NCBI GenBank assembly: GCA_934457235.1
Contig: CAKSHT010000067.1
Location: 1-11,506, forward strand
Direction of reading: 5' to 3'
From: an uncultured Oscillospiraceae bacterium
GTDB taxonomy: Bacteria; Bacillota; Clostridia; Oscillospirales; Ruminococcaceae
DNA length: 11,506 nucleotides
Shown here: positions 6,933-11,506 of the stretch, in pieces
Layout: each line of letters starts with the position of its first letter
Numbering within the stretch: position 1 is the first letter of the stretch
Position numbers and translations under genes: made by a program
The notes under the pieces: generated by a model
What the model was told of the DNA's origin: nothing
Seen by the model: only the letters and a program-made list of their open reading frames with translations
The model's database searches: none

Positions 6933-7829
6933 TCAATATTTTCTATCCAGCAGCAGCTTTGTCAGCCCCGTCAGGAACTCCCTGTCGCTGAATGCCTCCA
7001 GCGCCTGCACTGCCTCGTCTGTCAGCCGGGCGGCCTCCGCCCTTGCCTTTTCAAGTCCTACTACCACCGCATATGTGTATTTGCCGCTCTCCGCGTCGCT
7101 TCCGACCGGCTTGCCCAGCTGAGCTTCATCAGCGGTCATGTCAAGGATATCGTCGATTATCTGGAAAGCAAGTCCAAGCTTACGCGCATATGTTCCGGCG
7201 GCTAGCTGAAGCTCCGCTCCTCCGCCCGCTGCGATGACTCCGGCGCGGCAGCAGAATTCGAGCAGCGCCCCCGTCTTCATGCGGTACATTTCCAGGATTA
7301 TATTTTCGGGAAGCTGCTTCCCGTCGTTTTCGGTATCTATCACCTGTCCGCCGATCATGCCGAAAATCCCTGCCTGCTCGCCGAGCAGCGCGATTATCTT
7401 CAGCGCTGCGGACTGCGGGATCGTACCCTTTATCCCGGCTTCAGCGATAACCTGTGCCGGGAGTATCGCCAGTGCGTCACCGGCGAGGAGCGCATTGGCT
7501 TCCCCGAACGCCTTGTGACAGCTCGGCTTTCCGCGGCGCATGTCGTCGTTGTCCATGCAGGGCAGATCATCGTGTATCAGCGAGAACGTGTGCATCATCT
7601 CGATGGCGCACGCGACCGGCAGCGCGGACTCCGGCTCTCCGCCGCAGACCCGGCAGAACTCCATGACGAGCGCGGGACGCAGCCGCTTACCTCCCGCGGT
7701 AAGGCTATGCCGCGCCGCAAGGATAACGTTCTTCTGAAGGCACTCGGTCTCCGGAATGTAACGTTCCAGTGCGCGCCCTGTCATCTCTGCGTAATCACGC
7801 AGCTGCTCCTTAACTGTTTCCTTATCCAA
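6933..7829 (-). CDS. ispA: Polyprenyl synthetase, probable farnesyl diphosphate synthase
   Basis: This is a trans-isoprenyl diphosphate synthase that joins IPP to allylic diphosphates, most likely making FPP for undecaprenyl lipid synthesis. Motifs are GKRLRP (47-52), HTFSLIHDDLPCMDNDD with the first Asp-rich motif DDxxxxD (80-96), GGQVID (160-165), MKTGALLEF (184-192), and the second Asp-rich motif DDILD (226-230) followed by LGKPVGSD (238-245). The four-residue spacing in the first motif and the aromatic residue five before it fit bacterial FPP synthases; GGPP synthase cannot be excluded. Its 298 residues are typical. The start is TTG at 7829, with GGAGG 6 nt upstream and the N-terminus MDKETVKEQL. 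It follows xseB by 15 bp, the standard xseB-ispA pairing. Confidence 0.95.
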   Translation of the reverse strand: MDKETVKEQLRDYAEMTGRALERYIPETECLQKNVILAARHSLTAGGKRLRPALVMEFCRVCGGEPESALPVACAIEMMHTFSLIHDDLPCMDNDDMRRGKPSCHKAFGEANALLAGDALAILPAQVIAEAGIKGTIPQSAALKIIALLGEQAGIFGMIGGQVIDTENDGKQLPENIILEMYRMKTGALLEFCCRAGVIAAGGGAELQLAAGTYARKLGLAFQIIDDILDMTADEAQLGKPVGSDAESGKYTYAVVVGLEKARAEAARLTDEAVQALEAFSDREFLTGLTKLLLDRKY

Positions 7830-7844
7830 CTCAAACCTCCGGGC

Positions 7845-8024
7845 TTACTCAGCCGTTTCAAGCTTCTCTATCTGAAGCTTCGCCTTTTCGATGTATTCGC
7901 GGCACTCCTTGGTCAGCAGCGTCGCTTCGGCGTACATCTTCATGGAGTCCTCCAGGGACAGTTCGCCGCTGCTCATCTTCGCGGCTATTTCATTGAGCCT
8001 GCTCATTGCCTTTTCTATATCCAT
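7845..8024 (-). CDS. xseB: Exodeoxyribonuclease VII small subunit
   Basis: XseB is the small helical subunit that associates in several copies with XseA to form exonuclease VII, which degrades single-stranded DNA from both ends. The 59-residue product (MDIEKAMSRLNEIAAKMSSG) shows the family pattern: an N-terminal amphipathic helix, the LSLEDSMKMYAEATLL core, and a charged C-terminal helix. ATG 8024 is chosen because GGAGG (8030-8034) lies 5 nt upstream. A TTG at 8036 would add four codons but overlaps that SD. It starts 14 bp after xseA and ends 15 bp before ispA. Confidence 0.93.
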   Translation of the reverse strand: MDIEKAMSRLNEIAAKMSSGELSLEDSMKMYAEATLLTKECREYIEKAKLQIEKLETAE

Positions 8025-8029
8025 TCGAT

Positions 8030-8034
8030 CCTCC
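8030..8034 (-). promoter_or_regulatory. Shine-Dalgarno GGAGG choosing the xseB start
   Basis: GGAGG lies 5 nt before ATG 8024 on the minus strand. The longer frame beginning at TTG 8036 would start inside this site, so the shorter product is preferred. Confidence 0.7.
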
Positions 8035-8038
8035 AAGG

Positions 8039-9241
8039 TCAGGTCAGTATTTCGTTCACCGTCGCCCTGACAGAACCGTCGGAGAGCTTCACCGTGATAT
8101 CGTCGCCGGTTTTAAGCTGCGATGATGACCGGATTATACCCTCGTTGTTGCTCGTCAGAGAATATCCCCTCGCCAGGACGCCCAACGGATCCAGCGCGGA
8201 TATCACCCCGGCGGTGGACATCAGCGTCCGTTCGGTGCGCTCCAGCTTCGCGTGCATTGCGCCGTGAATCTTAGTGACTGCGTTATCCAGGCGGCGTTCA
8301 GCGTCAACAAGACGGTTCCGCGGGGACAGCGCTGATATCAGCGCGATACGGCTGTCAAGCAGGCGTTCCGTTTCAGCCATGCGGCGCATAAGGTCGGAGT
8401 GTATTTTGTTAGTTGTGACTTCCATCTGGCGACAGTATTCGTGCACATCCGGGACCGCACGCTGAGCCGCTTCGGTCGGGGTCGCCGCCCGGAGATCCGC
8501 CGCGAGGTCTGCTATGCTCACATCAGTCTGGTGACCGACTGCGGATATCGTCGGTATCCTGCTGGCGTACACCGCCCGCGCAATGACCTCGGAATTGAAT
8601 GCGCTCAGATCATCGGAAGAGCCGCCGCCCCTGCCGAAAATAATTACCTCAGCGTCCGTGGACTGCGCGCGCCTTATGCCCTCGGCTACCGAAAGATCAG
8701 CGCCGACGCCCTGCACCCTTGCGGGGATTATAATGACTTTGATTACCGGGCAGCGCTGGCTGATTATCTTCTTGATATCCTCCACCGCCGCGCCGCTGTC
8801 GGACGTCACGACTGCCACGCACTTCGGAAACGCAGGAAGCTCGCGCTTCTGGCCGAACAGACCCTGCTGCTGGAGCCGCTTTTTCAGCTCCTCAAGGGCT
8901 ACCGCCTGCTCTCCCATGCCGTCCGGCTCCATCTTCACGCAGCGCAGGCTGTAGTCGCCGCGCGGCTCGTAAACGTTCACCGAGCCATAGCACACGACCT
9001 TGTCGCCGTTCTTCGGCGCGAATTTCAGGCTGGAGGCATAGAACTTAGAAAAGAAGCCCCTCAGCTGGGAATTCTCGTCCTTCAGCGTGAAGTACCTGTG
9101 TCCGCTCTGCGGATATAGCTTGTAATCCACAAGCTCGCCGCGGACAGCGATGTTATTGAGCTGCTCGCTCTCGCTGAATATCGTGCCTATCCGGCGGTTT
9201 ACCTGCGAAACGGAAATGACCGGAATGTTAATCCCTGTCAT
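8039..9241 (-). CDS. xseA: Exodeoxyribonuclease VII large subunit
   Basis: XseA is the catalytic subunit of exonuclease VII. An N-terminal OB-fold (about residues 8-105) is followed by the nuclease domain with VVTSDSGAAVEDI (144-156), GRGGGSSDDLSAFN (203-216) and GHQTDVSIADLAADLRAATP (236-255). A coiled-coil region and the C-terminal LDPLGVLARGYSLT segment complete it. Its 400 residues are somewhat fewer than the usual 440-460, with the loss probably in the coiled-coil part. ATG 9241 overlaps the end of nusB by 14 bp, and its GGAGA SD lies inside nusB, which suggests translational coupling. In Bacillus, folD sits between nusB and xseA; here it is absent. Confidence 0.96.
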   Translation of the reverse strand: MTGINIPVISVSQVNRRIGTIFSESEQLNNIAVRGELVDYKLYPQSGHRYFTLKDENSQLRGFFSKFYASSLKFAPKNGDKVVCYGSVNVYEPRGDYSLRCVKMEPDGMGEQAVALEELKKRLQQQGLFGQKRELPAFPKCVAVVTSDSGAAVEDIKKIISQRCPVIKVIIIPARVQGVGADLSVAEGIRRAQSTDAEVIIFGRGGGSSDDLSAFNSEVIARAVYASRIPTISAVGHQTDVSIADLAADLRAATPTEAAQRAVPDVHEYCRQMEVTTNKIHSDLMRRMAETERLLDSRIALISALSPRNRLVDAERRLDNAVTKIHGAMHAKLERTERTLMSTAGVISALDPLGVLARGYSLTSNNEGIIRSSSQLKTGDDITVKLSDGSVRATVNEILT

Positions 9242-9644
9242 TCTCTATCTCCTCAAGGCAGGAGTTCAGAACGCCGTTGATGAAGCTGCAATCCTGCTTG
9301 TAGGCATATTTCTTGCCAAGCTCGACAGCCTCGTTTATAGCCGCCGCGCCTGGCACCTTGTCGTTGTATTTCATCTCAAATATCGCGATCTTCATCAGCA
9401 CAAGGTTCACCTTTGAGATCCTCGCTACGGATCTTGTGGTGCTATACTTCGCGATGAGCGCCGTAAGCTCCTCGTCATGAGCCATTACGCCCTTTACGAT
9501 GGCGTCGGTCTCATGGTTCCTCGCAAGTCCGAGGGACTCCTCGTCTGCCTCGATTATCTCGCCAAGCTCCTGACCGAACATCAGCTGATAAAGTAAAATG
9601 AACGCGCCCTCGCGCACTTCACGTCTTGTAAGCTTTTCTTCCAT
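9228..9644 (-). CDS. nusB: Transcription antitermination protein NusB
   Basis: NusB binds boxA RNA together with NusE (S10) in rRNA antitermination. The 138-residue product is all-helical in appearance and of normal length. Signatures are the basic N-terminus TRREVREGAFILLYQLMF (6-23), the middle helix RISKVNLVLMKIAIFEM (75-91) and the C-terminal INEAVELGKKYAYKQDCSFI (103-122), followed by NGVL. AGGAGA lies about 5 nt before ATG 9644. It follows the Asp23-family gene by 17 bp and overlaps xseA by 14 bp. The YqhY-nusB pairing is the classical Firmicutes order. Confidence 0.96.
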   Translation of the reverse strand: MEEKLTRREVREGAFILLYQLMFGQELGEIIEADEESLGLARNHETDAIVKGVMAHDEELTALIAKYSTTRSVARISKVNLVLMKIAIFEMKYNDKVPGAAAINEAVELGKKYAYKQDCSFINGVLNSCLEEIENDRD

Positions 9645-9661
9645 ATTCTCTCCTGCTGCGC

Positions 9662-10012
9662 TTATTCAGCGCTCTCCTTGAATTTTATGCCTGCGACATT
9701 CACATCTACCTTTGTCACAGTGAAATTGGTCATGCTCTGAATGGCGGACTTTATGCTTTTCTGGACGTTCTCAGCGACATTCACTGCATTGTAGCCCTCA
9801 AGCACAATGATATCCACATGTATCTCGGCGTTGTCGTCGCCGAGTCTTGCACGAACGGGGCCGAGCACCTTTGACTTTGTATTCGATGGTGCCGGAGCCT
9901 GACCGCGGCAGTAAACCCCATCAATCTCAGCAGCCGCAAGCTCTGCCATCTTTACGATAACGCTGTCGGAAACCTTTATGCTGCCGACCGGCTTGTTTGA
10001 TCTCTTTTCCAT
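9662..10012 (-). CDS. Asp23/Gls24 family protein (YqhY-type)
   Basis: This small cytosolic protein of the alkaline shock Asp23/Gls24 family has 116 residues, typical for the YqhY branch. The N-terminus GSIKVSDSVIVKMAELAAAEIDGV opens the domain, with IHVDIIVLEGYNAVNVAENV in the centre and VTKVDVNVAGIKF at the end. It lacks transmembrane segments. Its position just upstream of nusB is that of B. subtilis yqhY, whose loss is reported to disturb acetyl-CoA carboxylase regulation; that role here is only by analogy. ATG 10012 has a perfect AGGAGG 5 nt upstream. It is the first gene after the strong promoter at 10056-10084. Confidence 0.93.
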   Translation of the reverse strand: MEKRSNKPVGSIKVSDSVIVKMAELAAAEIDGVYCRGQAPAPSNTKSKVLGPVRARLGDDNAEIHVDIIVLEGYNAVNVAENVQKSIKSAIQSMTNFTVTKVDVNVAGIKFKESAE

Positions 10013-10017
10013 ATTTA

Positions 10018-10023
10018 CCTCCT
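10018..10023 (-). promoter_or_regulatory. Ribosome-binding site of the Asp23/YqhY gene
   Basis: Perfect AGGAGG, 5 nt from ATG 10012, the strongest SD in the window. It fits the promoter-proximal gene of the long operon. Confidence 0.75.
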
Positions 10024-10055
10024 GTTAGTTCCAGGGAACATACTATATCTATTTT

Positions 10056-10084
10056 AGTATACCACACTTTTGGATTTTGTTCAA
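10056..10084 (-). promoter_or_regulatory. Sigma-A type promoter of the Asp23-nusB-...-recN block
   Basis: On the minus strand TTGAAC (10079-10084) and TATACT (10056-10061) are separated by exactly 17 bp. Each matches the -35 and -10 consensus at five of six positions. The start site would lie near 10048-10050, giving a leader of about 36-38 nt before ATG 10012. No other promoter of this quality was seen in the window. An ARG-box-like palindrome lies 8 bp upstream of the -35. Confidence 0.82.
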
Positions 10085-10092
10085 GTGTTTTT

Positions 10093-10106
10093 TGAATAAT
10101 TATGCA
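10093..10106. promoter_or_regulatory. ARG-box-like palindrome (putative ArgR operator)
   Basis: TGAATAATTATGCA matches the E. coli ARG box TGAATWWWWATTCA at 13 of 14 positions. It also fits the B. subtilis AhrC form, which allows G or T at the one differing base. It ends 8 bp upstream of the -35 at 10079-10084. A partial half-site, ATTCA preceded by four A/T bases, lies at 10117-10125, with the imaginary box centre 19 bp away. The operon downstream encodes ArgR, so autoregulation is an attractive inference. Position upstream of the -35 would also allow activation. Confidence 0.5.
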
Positions 10107-10124
10107 CCTGCGCTTATAAAATTC

Positions 10125-10160
10125 ACCAAACAAAAGAAAGGGCAGGAAAAATCCTGCCCT
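10125..10160 (-). terminator. Intrinsic terminator after mscS and its downstream repeat
   Basis: On the minus strand a perfect 9-bp GC-rich stem (10152-10160 with 10139-10147) closes a TTTT loop. It is followed directly by TTCTTTTGTTTG, a U-rich tract. This separates the ACT-mscS transcript from the next promoter, whose -35 begins about 55 bp downstream of the stem. Confidence 0.7.
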
Positions 10161-10161
10161 C
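10139..10161. repeat. 23-bp hairpin repeat, copy 1
   Basis: A 23-bp palindromic unit identical to 10290-10312 in the same orientation. The core is GGGCAGGA, AAAA, TCCTGCCC. In this copy the stem is 9 bp, and it forms the terminator of the mscS transcript. Confidence 0.9.
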
Positions 10162-10163
10162 AG

Positions 10164-10286
10164 TCTGTCGAAAAAGTAGCTTCCCAGACTGTTGAGAAAG
10201 GTGCAGATGCTAGGAAGCGGCATTTTGGCTAGGCTTTGTGCCTGCCGAAATGCCGCTGACGACGCAGATGCGCCTTTATCGACAGT
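10164..10286. repeat. Long imperfect inverted repeat / structured intergenic element
   Basis: Three pairings are visible. Outer arms 10188-10201 and 10273-10286 match at 12 of 14 positions. The core arms 10216-10229 and 10244-10257 match at 13 of 14, and are extended by AGGC/GCCT around a 5-nt TTTGT loop. A further left arm, 10165-10176, pairs with 10274-10285 at 11 of 12, competing with the outer pairing. CAGTCTG (10161-10167) can also pair with CAGACTG (10185-10191). GCAGATGC occurs twice in direct orientation (10203-10210, 10264-10271). No ORF or transposase is present. It resembles a small dispersed repeat or MITE-like element, or a structured 3' untranslated region; its dispersal cannot be judged here. 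Confidence 0.75.
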
Positions 10287-10314
10287 CAGAGGGCAGGAAA
10301 AATCCTGCCCTCTG
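10287..10314. repeat. Hairpin just after the mscS stop (copy 2 of the 23-bp repeat)
   Basis: A perfect 12-bp stem (10287-10298 with 10303-10314) closes an AAAA loop; 10290-10312 is identical to copy 1. It begins 7 nt after the mscS stop. No U-tract follows on either strand, so it is probably not an efficient terminator by itself, but it could protect the mRNA 3' end. Confidence 0.85.
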
Positions 10315-10321
10315 GTATGTA

Positions 10322-11248
10322 TTATTCCTTAACCACATGAACGTCCAGCTGATCGAACGGAATAGAAATACCGCCTGCGATGAACGCCGCGCGTATCTCC
10401 TCAGTAACTGAGAAGTAGACCTCCCAGTAATCCGCCACCGTGCACCACGGACGAACCACGATATTGATGGAGCTTGCCGCATGCTCTATCATGCGTACTG
10501 TCGGCGCGGGATCCTTGAGTATCTTCTCATTGCGGCTGAGAACCTGGAGAATTATCTCACGCGCCTTCTGGTAGTCGTCCTCGTAGCTTATTGAGAACTT
10601 AAGGTCAACGCGGCGCGTACCGTTGCTGTTATTATTTGTAACAACAGCGCCGGATACCTGTCCATTCGGGATAAATATAGCCTGGTTGGAGTCGGAATCC
10701 AGCCTTGTATACAGTATCGTTATCTGCTTTACCGTACCGCTTACTCCGGAAACCATGATATAATCGCCGATCTTGAACGGCTTGTTGATCAGCAGCATAA
10801 TGCCGCCTGCAACGTTCGAAAGGCTGTTCTGTAACGCCAGGCCTATAGCAACTCCGGCGGTACCGATAACCGTGATTATCGAAGTTGCCGGGATACCCAG
10901 AACTGAAAGAACTATCGTTATCAGCAGCACATACAGCACTATCTTGCAGCACTGCTTGACGAAATTGTTTACTGTAAGGTCGAGCCTGGTACGGTCAAGT
11001 CCCTTGCTGAGCACTTTCAGAACCAGCTTGCAGATTATCAGACCGAGTATCAGCACGACTATCGCAAGTATTATCGTCGGGATACCGTGTACGATAGAAT
11101 CCCACAGATTCTGAAAGAATTCGCCAATTTTCGAGGCAGTCTCCTCGGGGTGCTGCACCAGGTCGTCAACGGCGTCCTTTATGGTAGCTTCATGCGTGGT
11201 AGCTTCCGCGGTCGCGGCGGCTGTGGAGATCATATTCAGTATGCTCAC
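10322..11248 (-). CDS. MscS-family mechanosensitive ion channel
   Basis: This is a small-conductance mechanosensitive channel of the MscS family, which releases solutes on hypo-osmotic shock. The 308-residue protein has a hydrophilic N-terminus of about 55 residues and TM1 at about 56-80. TM2 is at about 102-119. The pore-lining TM3 carries the Gly/Ala-rich pattern GTAGVAIGLALQNSLSNVAG (129-148), followed by the hallmark INKPFKIGDYI (154-164). The cytosolic beta domain includes TRLDSDSNQAIFIPNG (181-196), then an alpha/beta domain ending FDQLDVHVVKE. The start is GTG 11248: GAGGGAG lies about 8 nt upstream, and the GTGA overlap with the preceding stop indicates coupling. An ATG five codons in is the alternative. 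It is followed by a hairpin and, 160 bp on, a terminator. Confidence 0.95.
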   Translation of the reverse strand: MSILNMISTAAATAEATTHEATIKDAVDDLVQHPEETASKIGEFFQNLWDSIVHGIPTIILAIVVLILGLIICKLVLKVLSKGLDRTRLDLTVNNFVKQCCKIVLYVLLITIVLSVLGIPATSIITVIGTAGVAIGLALQNSLSNVAGGIMLLINKPFKIGDYIMVSGVSGTVKQITILYTRLDSDSNQAIFIPNGQVSGAVVTNNNSNGTRRVDLKFSISYEDDYQKAREIILQVLSRNEKILKDPAPTVRMIEHAASSINIVVRPWCTVADYWEVYFSVTEEIRAAFIAGGISIPFDQLDVHVVKE

Positions 11249-11506
11249 TTGAACAGCTCCCTCAGTCCTGCTTCCGCTGCTTCACCGTCGCTCTCACGGA
11301 TAAGCACGGAGATCTCGTCAACGCCGGTGGTTATCAGCAGTATCATTGCGTCTATCCTGTTGAGCAGATTGAACACCTTTGCGGCAAATCCCGCCTGGGC
11401 TTCCATCTCACCGGTCTTGATGACAATCTTGCGGTTGCTGCTGTTTATCATCGGGGTTATGTTATGCTTTTCCTTGAGGTCCTTTACGACCGCCAGGAGC
11501 TTCGGC
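11245..11506 (-). CDS. ACT-domain protein, C-terminal part (aspartokinase-like)
   Basis: The open frame enters from the right edge and ends at TGA 11245, leaving 86 complete codons plus one base. The segment AGFAAKVFNLLNRIDAMILL (with ITTGVDEISVLI after it) has the shape of an ACT domain: a ligand-facing loop, a helix, then a strand like the TSEIKISVLI strand of aspartokinase C-termini. It could be the end of an aspartate kinase or of a small stand-alone ACT protein. The visible part cannot tell. The last codons overlap the mscS start by four bases (GTGA). Confidence 0.65.
   Translation of the reverse strand, partial: PKLLAVVKDLKEKHNITPMINSSNRKIVIKTGEMEAQAGFAAKVFNLLNRIDAMILLITTGVDEISVLIRESDGEAAEAGLRELFK

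Noticed and set aside
8025..8036. TTG start of xseB giving four extra codons
   Set aside because: The TTG overlaps the GGAGG that is ideally placed for ATG 8024.
10139..10312. CRISPR-like pair of repeats
   Set aside because: Only two copies with a 128-bp interval that is itself an inverted repeat, a palindromic unit and no cas genes.
10276..10482. 68-codon minus-strand frame overlapping the mscS 3' end
   Set aside because: It lies inside the mscS coding region in another frame and runs into the repeat hairpin; no SD and no family resemblance.

Overview
The window is a compact bacterial chromosomal segment in which every convincing gene lies on the minus strand, so transcription runs from high to low coordinates. 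Third codon positions are GC-rich. The gene order is the Firmicutes YqhY-nusB-xseA-xseB-ispA-dxs-tlyA-argR-recN block. Strong AGGAGG-type Shine-Dalgarno (SD) sites, a sigma-A type promoter and a DUF212 gene inside the block suggest a Gram-positive anaerobe of the Clostridia. A Ruminococcus-like member of the Oscillospirales is my best guess, from overall impression only. There are no rRNA, tRNA, CRISPR, phage or transposase genes.

Layout in the direction of transcription. (1) 11506-10322: the 3' end of an ACT-domain gene overlaps an MscS-type mechanosensitive channel gene by four bases. (2) 10321-10013: a 309-bp intergenic region with two copies of a short perfect hairpin flanking a long imperfect inverted repeat, a probable terminator, an ArgR-operator-like palindrome and a strong promoter (TTGAAC, 17 bp, TATACT). 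(3) 10012-7845: an Asp23/YqhY-family gene, nusB, and both subunits of exonuclease VII (xseA, xseB). (4) 7829-4558: an isoprenoid module made of ispA, a divergent PAP2 (DUF212) membrane protein and dxs. (5) 4547-2957: tlyA (rRNA methyltransferase/S4 protein) and nadK. (6) 2956-2705: a 252-bp stretch with at most a doubtful 55-codon ORF. (7) 2704-1: an AlkZ-related winged-helix protein, argR, and recN, which runs off the left edge.

From 10012 to 1 the spacers are mostly 10-34 bp, with one 14-bp overlap, and no internal terminator is visible. One long transcript from the 10056-10084 promoter is therefore plausible. It would combine transcription antitermination (NusB), DNA repair (ExoVII, RecN, perhaps the AlkZ-like protein), isoprenoid precursor synthesis and chain elongation (Dxs, IspA), NADP supply (NadK) and arginine sensing (ArgR).

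Most of the window is ordinary conserved core genome. The points most worth a second look are the ARG-box-like palindrome directly upstream of the promoter of an operon that itself encodes ArgR, and the structured intergenic repeat with mutually exclusive pairings in front of the terminator. The DUF212 gene inside the isoprenoid module and the AlkZ-like gene beside argR-recN come next. I found no clear novel multi-gene system.
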